DNA of 31,406 nt. Origin: JAPUDQ01 sp964552765 (lineage in GTDB: Bacteria > Patescibacteriota > Saccharimonadia > Saccharimonadales > Saccharimonadaceae). This document shows, piece after piece, positions 22,373-30,255 of the stretch (its first letter is position 1; every line of letters starts with the position of its first letter). The notes under the pieces were generated by a model, which worked only from the letters and a program-made list of their open reading frames with translations, was not told the DNA's origin and did not search any database. Where the stretch lies: positions 1 to 31,406 of the forward strand of contig CAZKIA010000008.1 in the NCBI GenBank assembly GCA_964552765.1, in the 5' to 3' direction. Both the position numbers and the translations under genes were made by a program.

Positions 22373-23298
22373 TAGTGCGTACCTCCGTTATCGTGATGCT
22401 CATTCATAGACTCATCGCCATGAGACATACTGTGAGACATCTTGTATTTGTCGATGACCTGTTGATAGAGCGTTGGGTCATGAAGATGATAATACTGAGC
22501 AACAGGGATAATTGATGGTTTTGCAAGTTGTTCATATGTCGCCATATCAAGATGATCAGCATGCTTTTCGACACCCGAAAGTGTACGATACCAGCGACTA
22601 AAGTCTCCACTACTGACAGAACGTACGGTAAATTTCATATCTGCAAAGCCTTCACCACTAATATTTGATGAGACACCTTTAAACTCTCCCGTGCGGTCAG
22701 CAATGAGGTGTAGTTTAGTGTTCATGCCACTCATCGCATAAATCTGACCGCCTAGTTCTGGTATCCAAAATGAATTCATGGGAGCGTCTGAGGCAATCGA
22801 AAAATTAATGGGGGTTTTTTCTGGGATCATAAGTTCGTTGACTGATGCAACCTGTTGATCAGGATAAATAAATAACCACTTCCACTGCAAAGCAATGACC
22901 TGTACCCTGACTGGCTTTACGTCGCTATCAAGCGCACGAAACGGGTCAAGTGAATGTGATGTTTGCCAGGCCACGACAGACAAAACAACGACAACAATGA
23001 TCGGAATACCCCACCATATTGTCTCGAGCCCACGGTGGTTGTCCCATTTTGGGGTATATGTCGCCGATCGATTAGTTGCTCGATACTTCCAGGCTATAAA
23101 AAACAATAGTCCAAAAACTGGCACGACGACGATAGACATAATAATAAGAGCGAGATACATAAGGTTGCGCTGAGCAACCGCAACATCACCACTGGGCTGC
23201 AAAACAACTGGGTCTTTGACAAACATCATGAGCGATGCAAAAAGCCCGCCCAAAACCACAAATAAGATAAATGCCACCCCCCAGTGCTGTTTCTTCAT
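22372..23298 (-). CDS. cyoA: Cytochrome o ubiquinol oxidase subunit II
   Basis: 308 residues from the ATG at 23298; the longer in-frame start would cover the -10 box. Two membrane segments (about 7-29 and 40-63) precede a periplasmic cupredoxin domain: VQVIALQWKWLFIYPDQ, then NSFWIPELGGQIYAMSGM and SSNISGEGFADMKF. The Cys and His ligands of a CuA centre are absent, so this is a quinol oxidase rather than a cytochrome c oxidase. There is no lipobox Cys, unlike E. coli CyoA. A Met/His-rich C-terminal tail (SMSHGDESMNEHHDNGG) might bind copper, which is inference. First gene of cyoABCDE. Confidence 0.95.
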   Translation of the reverse strand: MKKQHWGVAFILFVVLGGLFASLMMFVKDPVVLQPSGDVAVAQRNLMYLALIIMSIVVVPVFGLLFFIAWKYRATNRSATYTPKWDNHRGLETIWWGIPIIVVVVLSVVAWQTSHSLDPFRALDSDVKPVRVQVIALQWKWLFIYPDQQVASVNELMIPEKTPINFSIASDAPMNSFWIPELGGQIYAMSGMNTKLHLIADRTGEFKGVSSNISGEGFADMKFTVRSVSSGDFSRWYRTLSGVEKHADHLDMATYEQLAKPSIIPVAQYYHLHDPTLYQQVIDKYKMSHSMSHGDESMNEHHDNGGTH

Positions 23299-23307
23299 CG
23301 TAGTTTC

Positions 23308-23313
23308 ACTATA
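23308..23313 (-). promoter_or_regulatory. Extended -10 box of the cyo operon
   Basis: On the minus strand TGC-TATAGT with 9 bases to the cyoA ATG; near-leaderless. The 72-base gap is shared with the divergent NDH-2 gene, whose own leader carries an AAAGAGG site. Confidence 0.55.
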
Positions 23314-23370
23314 GCATGGCTCGAACAATTTATGCTAGCATAGACATAACAAGTATAAAGAGGTATCTAC

Positions 23371-24549
23371 ATGCGATTGATAGTAGTCGGTGGTGGTTTT
23401 GGCGGCATCAAAACAGCCCTGCAGCTCGCCAAAGATCGTAGCAATTCTGTAACACTGATCTCTGACAAAGATCATTTTGTTTATTACCCCTCTCTCTATG
23501 CTGTTGCAACGGGTGGTGCTCGCAAGCAGTCATTCGTATCGCTCGAAGAAATTTTTGCTGGTACGCGCGTGACTGTCATTCAAGATACGATCACGGGATA
23601 TGATCCAAGGCGGCGTATTATTACCGGCAAGAAAAAGCATTATAGCTATGATCGGGTCGTATTTGCACTGGGTGTTATCACCAGTTATTTTGGGATCAAA
23701 GGCCTCGATAGCTATAGCTTTGGTATCAAGTCTCATGACGAGGTGGTACGATTTCGCAAGCATCTCCATGACGAGCTGACATCTGAGCGTAAACTCGATA
23801 AACAGTACGTCGTCGTGGGAGCGGGTCCGACTGGTACGGAACTGGCGGCATCACTTGCAAATTATATTAATCATATTGCTCGAGCACACAAGATACGTCA
23901 TACACGCATTCGAATAAAGCTTGTAGAGGCAGCTCCCCGCGTACTGCCACGCATGAGTGAATTTGCTAGTCGAAAGATCGAGGAGCGTCTCAAACAATGC
24001 GGCGTGGAAGTCCTGACAAATGAAAAGGTTGAATGGCAAGATGATGATGAAGTCTTTGTAAGTGGGCGCTCGCTGCCGACGCGAACAGTTGTCTGGACAT
24101 CAGGCGTGGCGAATCACCCATTTTTTGCTGCCCATAGCCAGTATTTTTCTTTGAGCCAAAATGGTAAGGTGGTGGTAGACGAGCATATGCAGGTCAACTC
24201 ATCGACCTATGTTATTGGCGATAATGCTTTTACCCCTTATAGCGGCCTCGCCCAGACTGCACTGCATAATGCGATCTATGTTGCTGATGATATTCGACGC
24301 GAAAAGAATCACTATTTGCAACCCGCCTACAAACCGTTTAAGCCCGCGGTCGTGATACCAGTTGGCAAGCGCTGGGCAATCCTCGAGTGGAACTGGGTGT
24401 GTGTCAGCGGCTATATTGGCCATATCATACGCCGAATCGCAGACTTTATTGGCTACAACGATATTCTCCCTATGAAACTGGCATTTCGTACCTGGCGATC
24501 ATCTGAAGAGCATGAGGATTTATGCGAAATCTGCCAAGTGACACGCTAG
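23371..24549 (+). CDS. ndh: Type II NADH:quinone oxidoreductase (NDH-2)
   Basis: 392 residues. The FAD-binding motif RLIVVGGGFGGIKTALQLAK opens the protein; the NAD-binding motif YVVVGAGPTGTELAASLAN lies at about 146-164; TYVIGDNA at about 274-281 is the second FAD contact. The C-terminal part (WNWVCVSGYIGHIIRRIADFIGY) would supply the amphipathic membrane-binding helices. NDH-2 passes electrons from NADH to quinone without pumping protons. Placed divergently from cyoABCDE, it provides the quinol for that oxidase. RBS AAAGAGG lies 8 bases upstream. A GCTTGAT/ATCAAGC hairpin (24550-24566) follows the stop but lacks a T-run. Confidence 0.93.
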   Translation: MRLIVVGGGFGGIKTALQLAKDRSNSVTLISDKDHFVYYPSLYAVATGGARKQSFVSLEEIFAGTRVTVIQDTITGYDPRRRIITGKKKHYSYDRVVFALGVITSYFGIKGLDSYSFGIKSHDEVVRFRKHLHDELTSERKLDKQYVVVGAGPTGTELAASLANYINHIARAHKIRHTRIRIKLVEAAPRVLPRMSEFASRKIEERLKQCGVEVLTNEKVEWQDDDEVFVSGRSLPTRTVVWTSGVANHPFFAAHSQYFSLSQNGKVVVDEHMQVNSSTYVIGDNAFTPYSGLAQTALHNAIYVADDIRREKNHYLQPAYKPFKPAVVIPVGKRWAILEWNWVCVSGYIGHIIRRIADFIGYNDILPMKLAFRTWRSSEEHEDLCEICQVTR

Positions 24550-24625
24550 GCTTGATCTCATCAAGCAAGGAGCATATACTGGAGATATATAAAAAGGTTA
24601 CGCTAAAAGTGGGCGTCTATATATA

Positions 24626-25804
24626 ATGCGGATACTAATGCTAGGGTGGGAATTACCACCTCACAATGCTGGAGGGATGGGTGTGGTCTGTTATCAGATG
24701 GCCCGTGCACTTGCAGGACGTGGGGTCGCGATTGATTTTGTATTGCCCTACACTGCCGATCACCCAGATACAGAGTTTATGAATATCGTTAGCACTGCTC
24801 CGCGTTTACCCAAGCTCGGTGACGGCACATGGGTATATGATACGAACTATAGCGAAAACTCAGAAATGCAGCATGTTCAGGATGACTATTTGTCAATCGC
24901 TGTCGCCCATGCCAAAAAACATCACCCAGATGTTGTTCATGCCAATGACTGGCTGACATTACGGGCTGGTATGGCCGTCAAGCAAGCGATTAACGTACCT
25001 CTAATTGCTCATATTCACGCCACAGAGTATGACCGAGCTGGCGGTAAATCTGGCAATCCGATTATTCACGATATCGAGCAGACGGGTCTTTTGATGGCCG
25101 ATCGGATTATTGCCATTAGCAAACTACAGCGTGACCTCATCGCCGAGCGCTATGATATCCCCAAGGACAAAATCGAGATCGTCCATAATACCATTGATTA
25201 TACAGATTTTGCCGAAGAGGTTGACGGCGAGACCTATCGCTACGCCAAACGCATGCAAGATGAAGGCTACTGTGTCGTTAGTGTGATGAACCGCCTGACA
25301 GTCCAAAAAGGTTTGGCGCATTTTATGCGTGCCGCTGCCAAGGCGTCACACCGTCTTGGGCGCTTTGTATTCATCATCGGTGGCGACGGCGAACAGCGCG
25401 ATGAGCTAATCGAACTCAGCGCCGAGCTCGGAATCGCTGATAAAGTGCTTTTTGCAGGATTTGTCCGCGGCAAACAATGGCGCGATATCTTTGCTGTATC
25501 TGATGTATTTGTGATGAGCTCTGTCAGTGAACCCTTTGGCATCACCGCTCTTGAAGCGGCTGCCCACAACTGCGCAACCATTATCACTAAGCAATCTGGT
25601 GCTGGCGAAGTCATCATCAACGGCTTTAAATATGATTATTGGGATGAAGATAGGTTAGCAGATATCCTCATAAACCTCGCATCATCATCGGCCCTGACGA
25701 GCCACCTCAAAGCAAATGCCCTTGAGGAAATCCGTGGTAAATCATGGCAAGATGCCGCCTCACGGTTTATTGATCAGTACGAAAAAGTGGGAGCAATCGC
25801 ATGA
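24626..25804 (+). CDS. GT4-family glycosyltransferase (glycogen-synthase-like)
   Basis: 392 residues with a GT-B fold. The N-terminal half opens MLGWELPPHNAGGMGVV, the Gly-rich loop of starch/glycogen-synthase-like and GT4 enzymes, then VVHANDWLTLRAGMA (about 105-119). The C-terminal half has VQKGLAHFMRAA, FIIGGDGEQRDEL and VSSVSEPFGITALEAAAHN (about 291-309) with the Ex7E sugar-nucleotide site. It probably transfers glucose from a nucleotide sugar to a glucan. The start lies in an A+T-rich TATATAATG context with no SD site. Overlaps the GH57 gene by 4 bases, so both act together in alpha-glucan metabolism. Confidence 0.9.
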   Translation: MRILMLGWELPPHNAGGMGVVCYQMARALAGRGVAIDFVLPYTADHPDTEFMNIVSTAPRLPKLGDGTWVYDTNYSENSEMQHVQDDYLSIAVAHAKKHHPDVVHANDWLTLRAGMAVKQAINVPLIAHIHATEYDRAGGKSGNPIIHDIEQTGLLMADRIIAISKLQRDLIAERYDIPKDKIEIVHNTIDYTDFAEEVDGETYRYAKRMQDEGYCVVSVMNRLTVQKGLAHFMRAAAKASHRLGRFVFIIGGDGEQRDELIELSAELGIADKVLFAGFVRGKQWRDIFAVSDVFVMSSVSEPFGITALEAAAHNCATIITKQSGAGEVIINGFKYDYWDEDRLADILINLASSSALTSHLKANALEEIRGKSWQDAASRFIDQYEKVGAIA

Positions 25805-27012
25805 AATCAGTCGTCCTCTACCTCCACGTGCATCAGCCATATCGTATTGCGCCCTATAGTGTGTTTAAGGCCGGCTATGACCATGACTACTTTGCTGACC
25901 ACAATAACCCAAATGTTTCCGCACAAAATGAAACGATCCTCAAAAAAGTAGCCAGCAAATCATATCTCCCAACCAACACACTTCTTCAGGAGCTTTTGGA
26001 AAAGTATCCTGATTTTCGCCTGAGTCTCAGCATTACAGGTACGTTTATCGAGCAATGTGAAGCATGGGCACCCGAGGTACTTGAGAGTTTCAAGCGACTT
26101 ATTGCAACGGGGCGCGTTGAAGTTGTCGGTGAGACATATCATCACAGTCTAGCGTTTTTCTATAGTCGTCCAGAATTTGAACGTCAAGTCCAGATGCACC
26201 GCGACAAGGTCAAAGAGCTCTTTGGAGTAACACCGCTTACGTTTCGTAATACCGAACTTGCCTACTACGATGAGATCGGTGCCTGGGCAGACCAAGCAGG
26301 CTACATGGCAGTCCTGGCCGAGGGTTGGGATCCCATCCTAGGCTGGCGTAGCCCTAACTATGTCTACCGACCACCCCAGACCAAAAATATTAAACTACTC
26401 CTTAAGAATTATCGCCTTAGCGATGATATTGCGTTTCGTTTTTCAAACCGTGACTGGAACGAGTGGCCACTGACCGTCGACAAATACATGAGCTGGCTGC
26501 CCGTTGAGGATGAGCAGATAATTAACCTATTCATGGACTATGAGACGTTTGGTGAGCACCAGTGGGATGACTCGGGAATATTTGAATTCATGCGAACATT
26601 TGTAGATAAGATTTCGACGACTGAATGGTATGGGTTTAAGACAATTACCGAAGCGGCAACGCTACCCGCTAAAGATGTCGTGTCGATGCCCTACACTGTT
26701 ACCTGGGCCGACACCGAGCGCGACCTCAGTGCCTGGCTGGGTAACGCCATGCAACAAGAAGCGATGCGCTACCTATATGAGCTCGAGGATGTTGTCATCG
26801 ATAGCGGTGATCAGCAGCTGATTGATGATTGGCGCAAGCTCCAAACATCTGACCATGCATACTATATGTGTACCAAGTACTTCCGCGATGGCGATGTGCA
26901 CGCCTACTTTAGCCCGTATACTTCTCCCTACAACGCTTTCCTCTACTATATGAATGTCATTCGCGATATGCGCTGGCGGATTTTGGAGCTTCACAAGGAC
27001 GGGACTGAATGA
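25801..27012 (+). CDS. Glycoside hydrolase family 57 (alpha-amylase/glucanotransferase type)
   Basis: 403 residues, start in an ATGA overlap with the GT4 gene. The GH57 conserved regions are visible: LHVHQPYR (region 1, about 7-14), GETYHHSL (region 2, about 111-118), FRNTELAYYDEIG (region 3, about 147-159; Glu in the nucleophile position) and MDYETFGEHQW (region 4, about 243-253; Asp as acid/base). Such enzymes cut or rearrange alpha-1,4-glucans in the cytoplasm. With the preceding glycosyltransferase it suggests storage-glucan synthesis and remodelling. The 3' end overlaps the next gene by 4 bases. Confidence 0.92.
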   Translation: MKSVVLYLHVHQPYRIAPYSVFKAGYDHDYFADHNNPNVSAQNETILKKVASKSYLPTNTLLQELLEKYPDFRLSLSITGTFIEQCEAWAPEVLESFKRLIATGRVEVVGETYHHSLAFFYSRPEFERQVQMHRDKVKELFGVTPLTFRNTELAYYDEIGAWADQAGYMAVLAEGWDPILGWRSPNYVYRPPQTKNIKLLLKNYRLSDDIAFRFSNRDWNEWPLTVDKYMSWLPVEDEQIINLFMDYETFGEHQWDDSGIFEFMRTFVDKISTTEWYGFKTITEAATLPAKDVVSMPYTVTWADTERDLSAWLGNAMQQEAMRYLYELEDVVIDSGDQQLIDDWRKLQTSDHAYYMCTKYFRDGDVHAYFSPYTSPYNAFLYYMNVIRDMRWRILELHKDGTE

Positions 27013-27683
27013 AACGATTGAGGTTGTTTCAAAGCTACGACGCCCGAAAAGTTTTCAAAAATGCCTGCAACAGATACGATCTCGTCTACTTCGGGCAAGT
27101 CTCTCAAAACGTCGATGAATACAAAATGGTGCGTGGCTTTACGCTGTCCCCTAGCCACGTTGATAGACATTACTGTGTCGGTACTGTTGCCGACAAGGAT
27201 GTCGTGCTGCTTGAGAGAAGTGACACCATCTCCTCCCCCAGTAAGCCAAGTCAGCATTGTACATGGATTATTCTCAAGATTGATTTGCTCGGGAAAAGCC
27301 CTTGTCATATTGTTTTAAATGGTCACGCCTATGATGCAATTACTTACGAATACCTAGAGATAAAATACCGATCACACCATCACCTTGATGCCTATCAGCT
27401 CCATGGCTATGATCCGGAGTTCATGAAGCAATTCCGCGTCTATGTGCCAAGTCATGAACTCGACACACTACGCTACCTCATATCACCTGAGACATCGGCT
27501 ATTCTCGGTCATCACTTTGGTAAACTTGATTTTGAGCTGGTGGGTGATGAGCTAATAGTCTACTTACCGACACTACGCCCACAGCTCGATGATATCGAAC
27601 TAATGCTTAAGGGTGGCCTGTGGCTCGCCGATATCATCAACAATGTCATTGCGCCTGAGCGCTCACACACTGCCTTGCAGTAA
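27009..27683 (+). CDS. DUF3137-like soluble protein in the glucan operon
   Basis: 224 residues, no membrane segment, coupled to GH57 by ATGA. The pattern WIILKIDLLGKSPCHIVLNG (about 85-104), then the Tyr/His stretch YQLHGYDPEFMKQFRVYVPS and FELVGDELIVYLP (about 176-188), parallels the soluble domain of the LemA-linked membrane protein at 7515-8630 (LPEVFIDSR, GTSFEHAVIY, ISVSAGMLTVFIP). I therefore suggest a shared DUF3137-type fold lacking the membrane segments. Its place in a glycosyltransferase/GH57 operon might mean a role in glucan metabolism or only co-regulation. Function is unknown. Confidence 0.45.
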   Translation: MKRLRLFQSYDARKVFKNACNRYDLVYFGQVSQNVDEYKMVRGFTLSPSHVDRHYCVGTVADKDVVLLERSDTISSPSKPSQHCTWIILKIDLLGKSPCHIVLNGHAYDAITYEYLEIKYRSHHHLDAYQLHGYDPEFMKQFRVYVPSHELDTLRYLISPETSAILGHHFGKLDFELVGDELIVYLPTLRPQLDDIELMLKGGLWLADIINNVIAPERSHTALQ

Positions 27684-27733
27684 CAGCAAACGAGGCAAGA
27701 AAATACATATATGTTCGCTGAATATGTAAGAAA

Positions 27734-27751
27734 GCTCACCCTAGGATGAGC
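27734..27751 (-). terminator. Terminator of rpmG
   Basis: GCTCACCC/GGATGAGC stem (one G-U pair) followed on the minus strand by TTTCTT, about 20 bases after the rpmG stop. It may also act weakly on the plus-strand operon ending at 27683. Confidence 0.7.
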
Positions 27752-27770
27752 TCCATGTAGAAAATACAGA

Positions 27771-27980
27771 CTAACTCTTGCGAGCTTTTACTTCGTTGCG
27801 ACCAAGTGATTTTTTGGTCTCTTCGAAAATTTCATGCTTGCGAGTAACGGGATCGTATTTACGCAACGATAATTTACCCGATGTGTTCATGGTGTTTTTC
27901 TTGGTGTAGTAAACACGCGCGCCAGACGCTTTGCTGACGAGCCCAACCAATTTGCGCTTGCTTTTAGAATTCTTTGCCAT
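27771..27980 (-). CDS. rpmG: 50S ribosomal protein L33
   Basis: 69 residues. KRKLVGLVSKASGARVYYTKKN and NTSGKLSLRKYDPVTRKHEIFEETK match L33; the zinc-ribbon Cys pairs are absent, so it is the zinc-independent form. About 14 residues longer than typical L33 at the C-terminus (SLGRNEVKARKS). A TACAAT box lies 12 bases before the ATG, giving a leader of about 5 bases and no SD site. In many bacteria rpmG sits next to secE-nusG; here those genes are 17 kb away. Confidence 0.93.
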   Translation of the reverse strand: MAKNSKSKRKLVGLVSKASGARVYYTKKNTMNTSGKLSLRKYDPVTRKHEIFEETKKSLGRNEVKARKS

Positions 27981-28064
27981 AACTAGTGAACTATTGTAAC
28001 AGAGATATTAGTAATAGTAAATATCATTTTGCACGACACGTACATGAATCTCACCGCAACCGTT

Positions 28065-28093
28065 TTGACGTAGTGTAGTAATGAGCGTATAAC
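28065..28093 (+). promoter_or_regulatory. Sigma70-like promoter of the 44-residue gene
   Basis: TTGACG (28065-28070) and TATAAC (28088-28093) spaced exactly 17 bases. It lies 52 bases upstream of the small frame at 28145. Confidence 0.6.
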
Positions 28094-28144
28094 TAGCAGT
28101 GGGAATAGCTCGTTCTACAATAAGAAAGGTGGTGCACTACCGCA

Positions 28145-28279
28145 ATGTTGGCGTCACTACGACGGACATTCGGCGCTTGGATCAGTGTGGGGTTTGAGTC
28201 GACGCTGGACTTCCTGGCCAAATTCGCCCCAACACTCAACTCAGACGGGTATCCACCCGACTGGTACGAACCACTCTAA
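28145..28279 (+). CDS. Small 44-residue protein in its own transcription unit
   Basis: A short frame with G+C-rich, C- and G-ending codons. The peptide begins MLASLRRTFGAWISVGFEST and ends GYPPDWYEPL: an amphipathic helix-like front and a Pro/Trp/Tyr tail. It is bracketed by a -35/-10 promoter (28065-28093), an AAAGGTGG Shine-Dalgarno sequence 12 bases before the ATG, and a perfect G+C-rich terminator 12 bases after the stop, which together argue for a real gene. A near-palindrome GTGGTGCACTAC overlaps the SD and could control translation. No family recognised; a host-directed or membrane-active peptide is possible but speculative. Confidence 0.55.
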   Translation: MLASLRRTFGAWISVGFESTLDFLAKFAPTLNSDGYPPDWYEPL

Positions 28280-28291
28280 CTATCACCCACA

Positions 28292-28316
28292 CGCCGCCGG
28301 TAACCATCCGGCGGCG
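28292..28316 (+). terminator. Terminator of the 44-residue gene
   Basis: Perfect 9-bp stem CGCCGCCGG/CCGGCGGCG with a 7-base loop, followed by CAACATTT. Strong stem, weak T-run. Confidence 0.75.
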
Positions 28317-28412
28317 CAACATTTATCCATGCGGCTATAAAATATGAAGTTGACTTCACTAGATATACTTTGCCAGTGCGTCTATAGTGAAATGAAGTAA
28401 AAGGAGAAGGCA

Positions 28413-28907
28413 ATGAAGTCAGATATCAATACATTTCGTGATCCACTACTTTGTACAGATGGCACAATTATTGGATTTTATGAGCGAGAGTTTTATATGT
28501 TCTCTAACTTTTCGAGTTTTCAGGTTAGGTGGCATGATCAGTTATGGCCAACCAGCGAACATGCCTACCAGGCGGCAAAGTTTTTTGAAACTGATAAAGC
28601 GATTACTGAACAGATACGTACCGCTCTATCGGCGCATGATGCGTATCATCTAGCTAAAAAATATAAAGATCAGGTGCAGAGCAACTGGAATGAAGTGAAA
28701 ATCAATGCTATGTACGATATCTGCCGTCATAAACTACAGCAGCACAGCTACATACAAGATCACTTACTATCAACCAACAACGAATTAATTGTCGAAGATT
28801 CTCCCAATGATAATTTCTGGGGATGGGGTGAAGACCAGAACGGTCGCAATGAGCTAGGTAAGATCTGGATGAGACTACGCGAGGAGCTACGCAGTGGCGA
28901 GCTATAA
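28413..28907 (+). CDS. NADAR family protein (YbiA-like N-glycosidase)
   Basis: 164 residues, start supported by AAAGGAGAAGG. The NADAR core is complete: IGFYEREFYMFSNFSSFQV, then WPTSEHAYQAAKFF (about 46-59) with the conserved Glu-His, and a C-terminal SPNDNFWGWGEDQNGRNELGKIWM (about 130-153). NADAR proteins cleave N-glycosidic bonds; known members act on riboflavin intermediates or remove ADP-ribose from guanine in DNA as antidotes to DarT1 toxins. No DarT-like gene is visible here. The gene overlaps the HTH-Nudix gene by 14 bases, so the pair probably shares an ADP-ribose or NAD theme. Confidence 0.9.
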   Translation: MKSDINTFRDPLLCTDGTIIGFYEREFYMFSNFSSFQVRWHDQLWPTSEHAYQAAKFFETDKAITEQIRTALSAHDAYHLAKKYKDQVQSNWNEVKINAMYDICRHKLQQHSYIQDHLLSTNNELIVEDSPNDNFWGWGEDQNGRNELGKIWMRLREELRSGEL

Positions 28908-29604
28908 GGCCGATGCACATATTGCTCAAATGAAGTTGCTACGGCAGCTTCTGCTATCAAAAAGCTCAACCTTTTCAGAGCTGGCAAACGCGGCGGATTT
29001 ATCGAGTGATCATGTGAATTTTCATATAAAGCAGTTGATCGCGGCAGGGTTTGTGCGGCGTGTACCAAAGTCATATGGCAAATATGAACTTACCAGAGAC
29101 GGCAAAGAGTATGCGAATCGCATGGACACCGACGAGAAAACACTTGAGAAGCAACCAAAGCTATCGGTGGTACTCGATATTATCAATGCTAAGGGCAAAC
29201 ACCTGCAACAAGAACGCCTCAAGCAACCCTACTACGGCTATTGGGGCCGCCCTACAGGCAAGATACGCTGGGGTGAAACCATACTCGAAGCGGCTGCACG
29301 TGAGCTGATGGAAGAAACTGGATTGACAGCTGAGCTGACCGTACTCGGGTTTTATCACAAACTCGATTATGACGATACCGGGACGCTGCTCGAAGACAAG
29401 TATTTCTGTGTGGTACAAGGGATTAATCCGAAAGGTGAAATGCTGCGAGAATCAGACGGCCAACGTAACGAGTGGTTAAGTAATGCAGAGTTTGAATCCA
29501 AAGAGTTACGCTTTGGCAATCTAGATGACGTACAAAAGTTTATCAACGCAAAGCAACAATTTGTTATAGAGAAGAAGTTTGTGTATCCGGATGATGCGTA
29601 TTGA
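28894..29604 (+). CDS. Winged-helix plus Nudix hydrolase protein
   Basis: 236 residues from a GTG with GAGGAG 7 bases upstream. The N-terminal 70 residues form a winged helix (LLRQLLLSKSSTFSELANAA, then DHVNFHIKQLIAAGFVRRV). The C-terminal domain contains a full Nudix box, GKIRWGETILEAAARELMEE followed by TGL (about 128-150). NrtR regulators place Nudix first and HTH last; here the order is reversed. It could be a sensor of ADP-ribose-type ligands or an enzyme with a DNA-binding module. Overlap with the NADAR gene suggests linked roles in nucleotide damage or ADP-ribose handling. Confidence 0.9.
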   Translation: MASYKADAHIAQMKLLRQLLLSKSSTFSELANAADLSSDHVNFHIKQLIAAGFVRRVPKSYGKYELTRDGKEYANRMDTDEKTLEKQPKLSVVLDIINAKGKHLQQERLKQPYYGYWGRPTGKIRWGETILEAAARELMEETGLTAELTVLGFYHKLDYDDTGTLLEDKYFCVVQGINPKGEMLRESDGQRNEWLSNAEFESKELRFGNLDDVQKFINAKQQFVIEKKFVYPDDAY

Positions 29605-29628
29605 TAGCCCTATGTTGGCGTTCATTAT

Positions 29629-30156
29629 TTATTGAAATATAAAACTACCCAGAGTTATAAAAAATATACTATAAAATCCAGTCTGCAATAGTAATGGATA
29701 CTTTGCGCGATCACCCATAATACCAGCATAGATGATAATAAGTGCCATGATCATCAGGGCAGTTATAATCATGTTGCTTCGTGTCTCGTACCAAATAGTA
29801 ATGAGTGTTGCGAGTATTGCACCAAGCGATACAGCAGTAACGCCGCGATGCAACGTCACATGTGGCGGACGCTCGGGTATACTAGCTGCTACAATCTGCA
29901 CGATAACTGCGATAGCTATAGTGATAAACGCTGTCACCGGTAATCGTAAATGAGGCATCAGCCATAATGCAAACCATGCAACAACAGGCGGCAGGCACAC
30001 AAGAAATAGTGCAATATAATATCTTGTCGCTTCTTTAGTGCTTGCAGCGTGATGACTAAATGTCGCATGTAGGCCACCAGATGGCCATTGTATAACTAAA
30101 TACGTTAATCCTAAGATAAGAAAAATTATCGGAATAAAAAATAGCAGATGAATCAT
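29629..30156 (-). CDS. Polytopic membrane protein, unknown function
   Basis: 175 residues, six predicted membrane segments (about 2-22, 46-66, 70-90, 108-122, 127-145, 152-172), few charges. A short loop after the first segment contains WPSGGLHATFSHHAAS with three His, possibly metal-binding. No family is recognised. It lies 24 bases downstream of tRNA-Thr on the same strand with no hairpin between, so it might be transcribed from the tRNA promoter; no SD site is visible. Confidence 0.6.
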   Translation of the reverse strand: MIHLLFFIPIIFLILGLTYLVIQWPSGGLHATFSHHAASTKEATRYYIALFLVCLPPVVAWFALWLMPHLRLPVTAFITIAIAVIVQIVAASIPERPPHVTLHRGVTAVSLGAILATLITIWYETRSNMIITALMIMALIIIYAGIMGDRAKYPLLLQTGFYSIFFITLGSFIFQ

Positions 30157-30180
30157 GTAGTATTAGTTAAATCAAAATTC

Positions 30181-30255
30181 TGGAGCCGACATCGGGATTT
30201 GAACCCGAGACCCCGATCTTACCATGATCGTGCTCTACCCCTGAGCTATGTCGGC
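30181..30255 (-). tRNA. tRNA-Thr (anticodon GGT)
   Basis: On the minus strand: acceptor GCCGACA/TGTCGGC, D stem GCTC/GAGC with loop AGGGGTA, anticodon stem CGATC/GATCG with loop ATGGTAA (anticodon GGT), T stem TCGGG/CCCGA with TTCAAAT loop, discriminator T, encoded CCA. All stems are perfect. The 5' 21 bases are also the last codons of the LAGLIDADG-type gene. Confidence 0.97.
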
